DNA from: Streptomyces sp. ISL-96
GTDB taxonomy: Bacteria; Actinomycetota; Actinomycetes; Streptomycetales; Streptomycetaceae
Length of the DNA stretch: 64,000 nt
Assembly: GCF_018614035.1 (NCBI RefSeq)
Contig: NZ_JAGGPA010000042.1
Span: 113,842-177,841, forward strand
Reading direction: 5' to 3'
A program made the translations under genes and the position numbers. The notes under the pieces are model-generated. The model was not told the DNA's origin. It saw only the letters and a program-made list of their open reading frames with translations, and did no database searches. Shown in pieces: positions 33,667-41,792 of the stretch. Positions within the stretch are counted from its first letter, which is position 1, and each line of letters opens with the position of its first letter.

Positions 33667-34709
33667 GGAGCCACTCCATTCGTGGGCAGGCCCAGCCCTT
33701 CCGGCAGGCCGAGGGCGACATTCATGCTCTGCACCGCGCCACCGGCGGTGCCCTTCGTCAGGTTGTCGATCGCGCTCACGGAGATCAGGCGACCGGTCTG
33801 CTCGTCCACCGCCACCTGCACCTGCGTGGTGTTGGAGCCGAGTACGGCGGCGGTCGACGGCCACTGCCCGGACGGCAGCAGCCGCACGAACGGCTCGTCG
33901 GCGTAGGCGGCTTCGTACGCGGCCCGGACTTTCGCCCGGGCTTCGCGAAGTCCGGTACCGGCCTCCGGGCGCAGGCGCGCCGAGCAGGTGGCGAGGATGC
34001 CCCGGGGCATCGGAGCCAGCGTCGGCGTGAACGACACGGCCACTCGCTCGCCCGCCACCCGCGACAGGTTCTGCGTCAGCTCCGGCGTGTGCCGGTGGCC
34101 GCCTCCGACTCCGTACGGGCTCATCGAGCCCATCACTTCGGAGCCGAGCAGATGAGGCTTGGCGGCACGCCCTGCACCGGAGGCCCCGCTCGCCGCGACG
34201 ATCACTGCCTCCGGTTCCACCAGGCCCGCGGCGAAGGCCGGGTACAGCGCCAGGGTCACCGCCGTCGGATAGCAACCGGGTACGGCCACCCGCGTCGCGC
34301 CTTTCAGCTCTTCTCGTACGCCGGGGAGCTCGGGCAGCCCGTAGGGCCAGGTGCCGGCATGAGCCGAGCCGTAGAACCGCTCCCAGTCGACGGGGTCGCG
34401 AAGCCGGAAGTCAGCGCCGCAGTCGACGATCAGCGTTTCGGCGTCCAACTGCTCCGCGAGCGCCGCCGACTGGCCGTGCGGCAGGGCCAGGAACACCACG
34501 TCATGGCCGCTGAGCGAGGCGGCCGAGGTCTCCACGAGTACCCGGTCCGCGAGGGCGGCCAGGTGGGGCTGTACCTCTCCGAGCGTGCGGCCCGCGCTGC
34601 TGTGCGCGGCGACCATCCCGATCTCCACGCCGGGATGGGACACCAGCAGGCGCAGGACCTCCCCTCCGGCATAGCCGCTCGCTCCGGCCACCGCGACCCG
34701 TACCGTCAT
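33663..34709 (-). CDS. argC: N-acetyl-gamma-glutamyl-phosphate reductase
   Basis: 348 residues. It reduces N-acetylglutamyl phosphate to the semialdehyde with NADPH. The dinucleotide-binding loop GASGYAGGE is at residues 9-17 and the catalytic cysteine is C146 (VPGCYPTA). I choose the ATG at 34709, where the homologous N-terminus MTVRVAVAGASG begins; the region upstream is unrelated. It is the first arg gene, 67 bp after the isochorismatase-like gene. I see no obvious ArgR operator in that gap, so it is probably transcribed from the iron-box promoter. Confidence 0.94.
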   Translation of the reverse strand: MTVRVAVAGASGYAGGEVLRLLVSHPGVEIGMVAAHSSAGRTLGEVQPHLAALADRVLVETSAASLSGHDVVFLALPHGQSAALAEQLDAETLIVDCGADFRLRDPVDWERFYGSAHAGTWPYGLPELPGVREELKGATRVAVPGCYPTAVTLALYPAFAAGLVEPEAVIVAASGASGAGRAAKPHLLGSEVMGSMSPYGVGGGHRHTPELTQNLSRVAGERVAVSFTPTLAPMPRGILATCSARLRPEAGTGLREARAKVRAAYEAAYADEPFVRLLPSGQWPSTAAVLGSNTTQVQVAVDEQTGRLISVSAIDNLTKGTAGGAVQSMNVALGLPEGLGLPTNGVAP

Positions 34710-34776
34710 GTTCTTCGTCTCTCTTCGTGCCTGCCCGGCGCCCGCCCGATTCCCGGGCCCGGCTTCTGGTTGACCG

Positions 34777-35433
34777 TCATGCACCGTGTGCCGCCCTGCC
34801 GATCAGGAGGTCGCGCAGCAGTCCGTCGGTGGTGGACACGACTCCACTGCGCGCGGCCCACCGCAGTGCCATGGAGTGTTCCTCGGCCGAGAAATCGGCC
34901 ACCGCGTCAGCGACGACGAAGGGCTGGATGTCGTTCATGAAGGCGTCGGCCGCCGTCAGCAGTACGCCGAGATGTGCGTACACGCCACAGATGATCAACT
35001 GGTCGCGGCCCGTGGAGCGCAGCAGCCTGCCGAGATGGCTGCGGAGGAAGGCGTTGTGACGCACGTTGGCCAGCAGATGCTCGCCGGGCCGGGGGGTGAG
35101 CGCCGGGACGATCGCGGCGGCGTCGGGTTCATGGCCGATACCGGGCCCCCAGATGTCGGCCAGCAGCCCGCGCTGGCCGGGGGGCTGACCGGCCGGTTCG
35201 GCGCTGAATACGACCGGCATGCCGAGCGTGCCCGCGAGTTCGCGCAGGGCGGCGATGTTGTCGACGAGCTCCACCACGGGGGAGCGGCCTGCCGGAAACG
35301 TCCGGACGAAGTGGTTCTGCATGTCATGGACCAACAACGCGGCCCGTGCCGGATCGATCGTCCAGGGAACGCACGACGGAGGGATCGAGGAGCGGTCGGG
35401 CATGGGGTAGGAGCCGATGGCCGGCAAGCCCAT
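34777..35433 (-). CDS. Isochorismatase-family hydrolase lacking the usual lysine
   Basis: 218 residues, clearly of the EntB/PhzD subfamily (LLVHDMQNHF with D37; LIICGVYAHLGVLLTAADAFMNDIQPFVVADAVADFS). The segment where PhzD has its catalytic lysine (TKWRYSAF) reads ANVRHNAF, putting Asn at position 123. No dihydroxybenzoate genes are present in the window. It may be a different hydrolase, a binding protein or an evolving enzyme. The start ATG has GGGAGGAG upstream. It follows the iron box at 35508-35526 and precedes argC. Confidence 0.85.
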   Translation of the reverse strand: MGLPAIGSYPMPDRSSIPPSCVPWTIDPARAALLVHDMQNHFVRTFPAGRSPVVELVDNIAALRELAGTLGMPVVFSAEPAGQPPGQRGLLADIWGPGIGHEPDAAAIVPALTPRPGEHLLANVRHNAFLRSHLGRLLRSTGRDQLIICGVYAHLGVLLTAADAFMNDIQPFVVADAVADFSAEEHSMALRWAARSGVVSTTDGLLRDLLIGRAAHGA

Positions 35434-35507
35434 GGGCAATCTCCTCCCTGATGACATGCCCGCCCAGTCGGGCCACGGGCGCGGTTCGCTGCCCGATGTC
35501 GGGAGAC

Positions 35508-35526
35508 TTAGCTTAGCCTAACCTAA
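35508..35526. promoter_or_regulatory. Iron box of the isochorismatase-argCJBD unit
   Basis: TTAGCTTAGCCTAACCTAA is a near-palindromic DmdR-type site 74 bp upstream of the isochorismatase-like start. Because the arg genes follow closely on the same strand, it is the likely control point for iron-dependent ornithine synthesis. Confidence 0.85.
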
Positions 35527-35564
35527 GCGTCGATGGGTGGCCTGGCCTGCCCTGGCCTGCTCCG

Positions 35565-35972
35565 TCAGCCCTCGATCCAGCCATGGCCCTTCGCGAACTT
35601 CGCAAGGCCTGCGCGCACGGCGAGGATCTGCTCGCCGGTGAGCGAGGGTGCGGTCCGCAACAGCACCTCGGTCACCTCCCTGAGGTGCTCGTTCGCGCTG
35701 AGCACATCGCACATCGCGTCAGTGTCGGCCGCCGGCAACGCGGGCGGCGTCAGCGGCTCGCCATCGGCTCCCCGCGCGAGCCTTACGCCGGACGCCTTGG
35801 GGCCGCGGTCCCCCTCGTCGAGCTCGAACTCGACGGCCAGGCCCGAGCGTACGATCGCCTCGGGGATCAGCATGTCGTTCACGTGCAGGAACACATCCTC
35901 GCCACCGCCCTCCGGAGCGATGAACCCGTACCCCCGGGCGCCGTCGAAACGCACCACACGACCTGTAACCAC
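35565..35972 (-). CDS. Cold-shock-domain protein with C-terminal extension
   Basis: 135 residues. An N-terminal cold-shock domain (VTGRVVRFDGARGYGFIAP, then EDVFLHVNDM) carries the RNP1-like GYGFI motif that binds single-stranded nucleic acid. A C-terminal helical region of about 65 residues (MCDVLSANEHLREVTEVLL...) is longer than in CspA. Start: of two tandem GTG codons I choose the second (35972), 6 nt after GGGGGTT, matching homologues that begin MVTG. It lies beyond the iron box and is probably not part of the iron regulon. Confidence 0.85.
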   Translation of the reverse strand: MVTGRVVRFDGARGYGFIAPEGGGEDVFLHVNDMLIPEAIVRSGLAVEFELDEGDRGPKASGVRLARGADGEPLTPPALPAADTDAMCDVLSANEHLREVTEVLLRTAPSLTGEQILAVRAGLAKFAKGHGWIEG

Positions 35973-36114
35973 CACGGCAACCCCCAACCAGAACGGGCCC
36001 CTTGCCCGGAAACCTGAATCAGAGCGTAGTCGGTCGCCCGGACAGCTGATCAGGGAAATCGAGGCAACGCCGCAGTCGTTCGCAGCCGCACCCCGGCTCA
36101 GCGGCGCCCTCCGG

Positions 36115-36972
36115 CTACCTCCGGTCCGGCGCCGCGGCCGGCAGGATCCGGCGGGGCGGCACGGTGCGCCGGTGGCCGGGCCTGCGCCACTCGCGCGGGT
36201 AGCCGACCGAGACCTCTTCGAAGGGGACCCCGTCGTAAACGGTCGACCGGGGGATGTGCAGATGTCCGTACACCATCGCCGCGACATTGAACCGCCGGTG
36301 CCAGTCGGCGGTCCGTTCCGTACCGCACCACAGGGCGAATTCGGGGTGGTGCAGCACGTCCATCGGCTCACGTACCAGCGGATAGTGGTTGACCAGCACC
36401 ATGGGTGTCGCCGGATCCAGCGCGGCCAGCCGCACCTCGGTCTCCTTCACCCTGCTCTCGCACCACGCCTGCCGGCTCTCGTACGGATCGGGGTGCAGCA
36501 GGAACTCGTCCGTGCACACCACGCCCTTGTCGTACGCGGCCGCCAGGGCCTCCTCCCTGCTGAGCCCGGGGCCGGTGCGGAAGGTGTAGTCGTACAGGAG
36601 GAAGAGCGGGGCCACGGTCACCGGCCCCTGCGGGCCGGGCCAGACCGGATAGGTGTCCTCGGGCGTGACGACCCCCAGGCCTCGGCAGAGCTCCACCAGA
36701 TGCTGGTAGCGCTCGACGCCGCGCAGCTGGAGCGGGTCCTCGCGCGGCGTCCACAGCTCGTGGTTGCCGGGAGCCCAGATGACCTTGGCGAAGTTCTTGG
36801 CGAGGGTGCGCAGCGCCCAGTCGATGTCGTACGACTTCTCACCGACGTCTCCCGCAACGAGGAGCCAGTCGTCGTCGGACTCCGGGCGGAGGTCGGCGAC
36901 GATCCTGCGGTTCTCCTTGTAGGCGATGTGGAGGTCGCTGATGGCCAGAAGACTTCCGGGCGCGTGTGCCAC
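36115..36972 (-). CDS. Calcineurin-like metallophosphoesterase
   Basis: 285 residues with the full two-metal motif set: SDLHIAY, GDVGE, GNHELW, VLVNHYP and GHLH. The substrate cannot be inferred. The GTG start follows GAGAGGAAGAG. It has a divergent promoter with the SepF-like gene. The C-terminus is proline/arginine-rich and probably disordered. Confidence 0.88.
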   Translation of the reverse strand: MAHAPGSLLAISDLHIAYKENRRIVADLRPESDDDWLLVAGDVGEKSYDIDWALRTLAKNFAKVIWAPGNHELWTPREDPLQLRGVERYQHLVELCRGLGVVTPEDTYPVWPGPQGPVTVAPLFLLYDYTFRTGPGLSREEALAAAYDKGVVCTDEFLLHPDPYESRQAWCESRVKETEVRLAALDPATPMVLVNHYPLVREPMDVLHHPEFALWCGTERTADWHRRFNVAAMVYGHLHIPRSTVYDGVPFEEVSVGYPREWRRPGHRRTVPPRRILPAAAPDRR

Positions 36973-37016
36973 CTGCTCTTCCTCTCTTCGCGTCTTTGCA
37001 CAAGGGGCAACCCCCG

Positions 37017-37056
37017 GCGCACACTAACCTGTTCCTTCTTGTTTCCTTGTGTGCGC
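37017..37056. promoter_or_regulatory. Inverted repeat in a divergent promoter region
   Basis: GCGCACAC (37017-37024) and GTGTGCGC (37049-37056) form 8-bp perfect arms 24 bp apart, upstream of the metallophosphoesterase start. It may be an operator. No regulator gene is adjacent. Confidence 0.25.
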
Positions 37057-37200
37057 GGCGCGGCTCGAAGGGGTCCTCGCGTACACGACTGTCGTCGTCA
37101 TTCTTCCGCGCACCATCCCGTCCGTGTCGCTGTTGGGCCGAACGGGTGAGGCGCGGGAGGATGGCCGGATGCAGACACAGCACGTGAGCGGGGTGGTCCG

Positions 37201-37587
37201 GTGAGCAGGTACGACGTCACCGATGAACAGTGGGCCGGGCTCGCTCAAGTCGTGCCACTGCGCAGCAGGAACGAGTGGCCTTCCAGAGTCGATCACCGCG
37301 CGATGCCGGAGGAGGAGGCCGCCCAGCAGCGGCGGATGATCGTGCTGCGCGTGCAGGTGTTCTCCGACGCGCGTGAGGTGGCGGAGTACCTGATCGCGCA
37401 GGTACCGGTACTCCTGGACCTGACCGCGGCCGACACCGATGTGGCCAAACGCATCCTTGACTTCAGCAGCGGTGTGGTCTTCGGGCTCGGCAGCGGCATG
37501 CACAGGGTCGACCGGAACGTCTTCCTGCTGTCGCCGGCCGACATGGAGGTCGAGGGGGCCGAGGCGGCCGCGGTCCCTCAATCGTAG
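37201..37587 (+). CDS. SepF-like cell-division protein
   Basis: A 128-residue protein whose C-terminal half is a SepF domain (LRVQVFSDAREVAEYLIAQVPVLLDL, KRILDFSSGVVFGLGSGMHRVDRNVFLLSP). SepF anchors FtsZ to the membrane. Streptomycetes carry extra paralogues outside the ftsZ cluster, and this orphan copy looks like one. It lacks the long linker, and I see no clear N-terminal amphipathic membrane helix, so its role may differ from classical SepF. Confidence 0.82.
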   Translation: MSRYDVTDEQWAGLAQVVPLRSRNEWPSRVDHRAMPEEEAAQQRRMIVLRVQVFSDAREVAEYLIAQVPVLLDLTAADTDVAKRILDFSSGVVFGLGSGMHRVDRNVFLLSPADMEVEGAEAAAVPQS

Positions 37588-37642
37588 GAAGGTCCCTCAG
37601 GCGTAACGGTTCGTCAGCCGAGGCGGTGCATACGGTCCGGCC

Positions 37643-38809
37643 ATGACTGTGCCTTCGCCGGGGACGCGCCCCGGACCTCCGGCCGACGACCGTGGCGTCC
37701 CCACGGTCACCGAACTGCGGCTCTCGGCCTTCAGATCGCACCGCGGCGCGGTCTTCCCGCTCGGCCCGGTGACCCTGTTCGCGGGGGCCAGTGGCAGCGG
37801 CAAGTCGAGCGTCCTGGAGGTGTACGACGCGCTGGCCCGGCTCGGCGGGGGCGCTGAGCTGGGCGCGGTGTTCCGGGACCCGGTGGGGTGCGTGCCGGAG
37901 CGGGCGGGGCCGGACGCCGAGGGGCGGCGGGGGTTCAGGATCGGCTGCACCGTCGAAGGGCCCGCCGGTCCCGTACGCCTCGATCTCGCCGTACAGGCCG
38001 AACCCGAGCTGCGCATCGTCGGCGAGCGGCTGACCTGCGACGGGCAGACGCTGCTGGCGACGGCGCTGCGCGATCCGGGGCGCAGCACCGTCCAGGCGGC
38101 CTGGTACACGGCCGGCACGGCGCCGGTGACGCGGGCGCCACTGCCCGACGACCTGCTGGGTACGGCGCTGCTGCCGCTGCGGGTGGCGGGCAAGACGGCG
38201 GGGCAGCTGCGCGTACTGGCGGCCGCCGAGCAGGTGGTTCTCGCGCTGCGTTCGGTGTTCGCGTGCGATCCGCAGCCCTCGCGCATGCGGGAGCCGGTGG
38301 CGCTGGGCGATGCCCGGCTGCTGCGCGGCTGCGACAACCTCGCGGAGGTGCTGCGGCGTACGCACCACCAGTGCGCGAAGCGTCATGCGCGGCTGGCGGC
38401 GATGGTGCGGTCGGGGTGCGCGGGCCCGGTGGAGGCGCTGACCGTGGAGGAGCTCGCGGACGGGAGGGTACGGGCCATGGTGGGCCGGGGCGGGCCGTGG
38501 GCCACGCCGGTCGGGCGGCTCGGGGACGGCGAACTGAGGTATCTGGCGCTCGCGCTGGTGCTGCTGACCGGTCCGGGGGTGCTGGCCATGGACACCGTCG
38601 CCGAAGTGCCCGCGGCGATGCAGGCGCTGACGGTCCTCGCGGACGGTTTCGACCGGTCCCTGGACGGGCGGCAGACGCGGGACCTGGTGGCGCTGGCGGC
38701 ATCGGTCTGCGGCGAGGGGCACATCCGGCTGGTGGGAACGCTCACGGACGCCTCGGCGCCGTACGCGCGCGGGGTGGACGGCGTGGCGGTGGTAGACCTG
38801 GGCCCGTGA
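37643..38809 (+). CDS. AAA-family ATPase (RecF/SMC-like head)
   Basis: 388 residues. The N-terminus is typical of AAA_21/RecF-like ATPases: TELRLSAFRSHRGAVFPLGPVTLFAGASGSGKSSVLE, with the Walker A motif GASGSGKSS near residue 48. The C-terminus has a degenerate signature/Walker B region (GRLGDGELRYLALALVLLTGPGVLAMD). There is no coiled coil. Its stop codon overlaps the next gene by 4 nt, so the two are coupled. Function unknown; a link to nucleotide or DNA quality control is suggested only by the MazG-like partner. Confidence 0.78.
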   Translation: MTVPSPGTRPGPPADDRGVPTVTELRLSAFRSHRGAVFPLGPVTLFAGASGSGKSSVLEVYDALARLGGGAELGAVFRDPVGCVPERAGPDAEGRRGFRIGCTVEGPAGPVRLDLAVQAEPELRIVGERLTCDGQTLLATALRDPGRSTVQAAWYTAGTAPVTRAPLPDDLLGTALLPLRVAGKTAGQLRVLAAAEQVVLALRSVFACDPQPSRMREPVALGDARLLRGCDNLAEVLRRTHHQCAKRHARLAAMVRSGCAGPVEALTVEELADGRVRAMVGRGGPWATPVGRLGDGELRYLALALVLLTGPGVLAMDTVAEVPAAMQALTVLADGFDRSLDGRQTRDLVALAASVCGEGHIRLVGTLTDASAPYARGVDGVAVVDLGP

Positions 38810-39156
38810 CTGAACTTGATGTGGCGGGACTGCAACGGCGGCTGGCGGACTTCGCGGCGGCCCGGGGATGGGAGCCGTACCACACGCCGAAGAACCTGGC
38901 CGTGGCGCTGAGCGTGGAGGCGTCCGAACTGGTGGAGATCTTCCAGTGGCTGACGCCCGAGGAGTCGGCGCGGGTGATGGAGGATCCGCGGACCGCGCAC
39001 CGGGTGGTGGACGAGGTCGCCGATGTCCTCGCGTACCTGCTGCAGTTCAGTGAGGTGCTCGGGATCGATGTGCTGGCGGCTCTGGCGGCCAAGATCGACC
39101 GGAACGAGCTGCGCTTTCCGGTGCCGGAAAACAAGGATCGTCACTCTGCGGAGTGA
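38806..39156 (+). CDS. MazG-like nucleotide pyrophosphohydrolase
   Basis: 116 residues, an all-alpha NTP pyrophosphatase of the MazG/dCTPase superfamily. Metal-binding motifs are EASELVEIFQW (ExxE) and DEVADVLAYLL (ExxD). It would hydrolyse (d)NTPs to monophosphates. The GTG start overlaps the ATPase stop codon. The 3' end forms a TCACTC/GAGTGA hairpin over the stop codon and is followed by a 12-bp palindrome, TGGATATATCCA, at 39157-39168. Confidence 0.88.
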   Translation: MTELDVAGLQRRLADFAAARGWEPYHTPKNLAVALSVEASELVEIFQWLTPEESARVMEDPRTAHRVVDEVADVLAYLLQFSEVLGIDVLAALAAKIDRNELRFPVPENKDRHSAE

Positions 39157-39294
39157 TGGATATATCCAAAACCGCTTTTCTGTCCACAGATTTCGCCATA
39201 GCCCTGGCTTTCCGGGCCCCTGACCCTCACTCTGGGTAGTGGGTAGGAGACGGTGCGCGAAAGACGCGGGCCATGGTATGGACGGGGGCGGCGC

Positions 39295-39822
39295 ATGGAC
39301 GCGGTGAGGCTCATCGGGCAGAGCCGGCACGCACTCGCGAAGAGCCGGGCGGCACGGGACATCCTGGCGGAGGCCTGGCAGGCGCAGGCGCTGACCCAGG
39401 CGATCGGCGGACAGCTGGTGCTGGACGGGCCGGCGGAGCTGAGAGGTGAGGCGCGCGGGCTCAGCGAGACAGGAGGACGGGGCTGCGGGGTGCTCGACAT
39501 CCCGGCGCTGTGGGCGGGCGGGGTGGACGACGCCGGGGGACCGCCCCCGGACGCCCGTCCGCGTGCCGCGCAGCTGTCCCAAGTGTCGGACGCGCGAGCG
39601 GCGTTGATCGGGTTGAGCGGACTTCTCGGGGAGGTGGGAATCGCGCTCGTCGGGGTCGCGTGCGCCACCGACGAGGAGGGGCTCTACTGGCAGTGCATCG
39701 AGGGCATCGACGCCGCCGACGAGTCGAGCGACCGGGTGCGCGGGATATTACGCCGGCTCACGGTGCGGGAGCAGGACAGACGTCGCAGCGCTGCCCGCGA
39801 CTCGGCGACGGAGCCGTTATGA
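39295..39822 (+). CDS. Hypothetical protein, DUF6099-like
   Basis: 175 residues, helical throughout, with a Streptomyces-type sequence (VRLIGQSRHALAKSRAARDI, GLLGEVGIALVGVACATDEE, LYWQCIEGIDAADES). I think it belongs to DUF6099, a family of unknown function, on memory of the pattern only. I choose ATG 39295, preceded by GGGGGCGG, over GTG 39253. The AT-richer upstream spacer holds a 12-bp palindrome. Confidence 0.65.
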   Translation: MDAVRLIGQSRHALAKSRAARDILAEAWQAQALTQAIGGQLVLDGPAELRGEARGLSETGGRGCGVLDIPALWAGGVDDAGGPPPDARPRAAQLSQVSDARAALIGLSGLLGEVGIALVGVACATDEEGLYWQCIEGIDAADESSDRVRGILRRLTVREQDRRRSAARDSATEPL

Positions 39823-39862
39823 CCGTGGGGTTGACGGCAGTCCAGCGGTGCAGGATGGAGGC

Positions 39863-40786
39863 ATGGATCTTCGAATCTTCACGGAGCCCCAGCAAGGGGC
39901 GAGCTACGACACCCTGCTCACCGTCGCCAAGGCCGCCGAGGACCTGGGCTTCGACGCCTTCTATCGCTCCGACCACTATCTGCGCATGGGGTCGGGCGAC
40001 GGCCTGCCCGGGCCGACCGACGCCTGGATCACACTGGCCGGGCTCGCCCGCGAGACCAAGCGGATCCGGCTCGGCACGCTGATGACCGCGGGCACCTTCC
40101 GGCTGCCGGGCGTGCTGGCCATCCAGGTGGCGCAGGTCGACCAGATGTCGGGCGGCCGGGTGGAACTGGGGCTGGGGGCAGGCTGGTTCGAGGAGGAGCA
40201 CCGGGCGTACGGGATCCCGTTCCCGAAGGAGAGGTTCGGTCGGCTCGAGGAGCAGCTGGCCATCGTCACCGGGCTGTGGGCGACGGAGACTGGCAAGACG
40301 TTCAGCTACGACGGGACGTACTACCAGCTGACGGACTCACCGGCGCTGCCCAAGCCCGCGCAGGCCAAGGTGCCGGTGCTGGTCGGCGGGCACGGCGTGA
40401 GCCGCACGCCGCGGCTGGCCGCGCGGTACGCCGACGAGTTCAACATCCCGTTCGCTTCGCTGGAGGACAGCGAGCGGCAGTTCGGGCGGGTCAGGGCGGC
40501 GGCGCAGAAGGCCGGGCGCAAGGCGGACGACCTGGTCTACTCCAACGCGTTGGTGGCATGCGTGGGTAAGGACGACGCGGAGGTGGCGCGCCGGGCGGCG
40601 GCCATCGGGCGGGATGTGGCGGAGCTGAAGGCGAACGGGCTGGCGGGCTCGCCGGCCGAGGTGGTCGACAAGATCGGCCAGTACGCCGCGATCGGCGCGT
40701 CGCGGGTCTACCTCCAGATCCTGGACCTGGACGATCTCGAACACCTGGAGCTGATCTCCTCGCAGGTCCAGTCCCAGCTGAGCTGA
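39863..40786 (+). CDS. LLM-class F420-dependent oxidoreductase
   Basis: 307 residues of the luciferase-like monooxygenase fold (MDLRIFTEPQQGASYDTLLTVAKAAEDLGFDAFYRSDHY, GRVELGLGAGWFEEEHRAYG, VPVLVGGHG). In actinobacteria this subgroup usually binds coenzyme F420. The substrate is unknown. ATG 39863 has GGAGG closely upstream. It stands alone between the DUF6099-like gene and the methyltransferase gene on the same strand. Confidence 0.88.
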   Translation: MDLRIFTEPQQGASYDTLLTVAKAAEDLGFDAFYRSDHYLRMGSGDGLPGPTDAWITLAGLARETKRIRLGTLMTAGTFRLPGVLAIQVAQVDQMSGGRVELGLGAGWFEEEHRAYGIPFPKERFGRLEEQLAIVTGLWATETGKTFSYDGTYYQLTDSPALPKPAQAKVPVLVGGHGVSRTPRLAARYADEFNIPFASLEDSERQFGRVRAAAQKAGRKADDLVYSNALVACVGKDDAEVARRAAAIGRDVAELKANGLAGSPAEVVDKIGQYAAIGASRVYLQILDLDDLEHLELISSQVQSQLS

Positions 40787-40816
40787 GGCGTGTCCGACGA
40801 GTAAAGGAGTCGTGCC

Positions 40817-41734
40817 GTGAAGCCCGTCCGTCCACTTGCCGCCGCACTCGGAGCCGGGGCCCGGGGGGCCGTTGTCCTTGACGGCGGTCTGTCCAACCAG
40901 CTGGAGGCACAGGGCTGCGATCTGTCCGACGCGCTCTGGTCGGCGCGGCTGCTCGCCGACGGGCCGCAGCAGATCGCGGCGGCGCACGCGGCGTACGTGC
41001 GGGCGGGCGCACAGGTGCTGATCACCTCCAGCTACCAGGCGACGTTCGAGGGCTTCGCGCGGCGGGGGCTCGGCCCTGGCAAGGCCGCGGAGCTGCTGGC
41101 GCGCAGTGTCGAACTGGCGCGTGCGGCGGGGGAGTCCGTGGACCGGGAGGTCTGGGTGGCCGCCTCGGTCGGGCCGTACGGGGCGATGCTCGCCGACGGC
41201 AGCGAGTACCGGGGACGGTACGGGCTCTCGGTGCGCGAGCTGGAGCACTTCCACCGGCCGCGCGTCGAAGCGCTCGTCGCGGCGGCCCCCGATGTGCTGG
41301 CGCTGGAGACGGTGCCCGACACCGACGAGGCCGAGGCGCTGTTGCGGGCCGTCGAGGGGTCCGGGACGCCGGTCTGGCTCTCGTACAGCATCGCGGGCGG
41401 ACGGACCAGGGCCGGCCAGCCGCTGGACGCGGCCTTCGCGCTCGCGGCGGGGAACGACCAGGTGATCGCCGTGGGGATCAACTGCTGCGAGCCGCGCGAC
41501 GCGGACGCGGCGGTGGAGGTCGCGGCCTCGGTGACCGGGAAACCGGTCGTCGTGTACCCGAACAGCGGTGAGCGGTGGGACGCGGAGGAGAGGCGGTGGA
41601 GCGGCGGGGGCACGTACGACCCGGCGCGGGTGCGAGAGTGGCGGGCGTCCGGGGCCCGGCTGGTGGGCGGTTGCTGCCGGGTCGGGCCCGCGGAGATCGC
41701 GGAGCTGGCCCGGCTGGTCGCACCGGACGCTTGA
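40817..41734 (+). CDS. mmuM: Homocysteine S-methyltransferase
   Basis: 305 residues of the MmuM family, which methylates homocysteine with S-methylmethionine or SAM. The zinc ligands are the Cys in GINCCEP and the paired Cys in VGGCCRVGP. LDGGLSNQLEAQG is the typical N-terminal motif. The GTG start follows AAAGGAG. It lies 30 bp after the LLM oxidoreductase. Confidence 0.92.
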   Translation: MKPVRPLAAALGAGARGAVVLDGGLSNQLEAQGCDLSDALWSARLLADGPQQIAAAHAAYVRAGAQVLITSSYQATFEGFARRGLGPGKAAELLARSVELARAAGESVDREVWVAASVGPYGAMLADGSEYRGRYGLSVRELEHFHRPRVEALVAAAPDVLALETVPDTDEAEALLRAVEGSGTPVWLSYSIAGGRTRAGQPLDAAFALAAGNDQVIAVGINCCEPRDADAAVEVAASVTGKPVVVYPNSGERWDAEERRWSGGGTYDPARVREWRASGARLVGGCCRVGPAEIAELARLVAPDA

Positions 41735-41792
41735 ACCACCGGCCGCTTAAACCCCTGGTCAGGGATGGGCCGGGCCGACGATACTCGGGCGT

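Noticed and set aside
34710..34776. ArgR operator before argC
   Set aside because: I looked for an AT-rich ARG-box-like palindrome in this 67-bp gap and saw none. The sequence is GC-rich.
34777..35433. Isochorismatase-like gene as evidence of a catechol siderophore
   Set aside because: No isochorismate synthase, dihydroxybenzoate dehydrogenase or dihydroxybenzoate-AMP ligase is present, and the catalytic lysine is missing.
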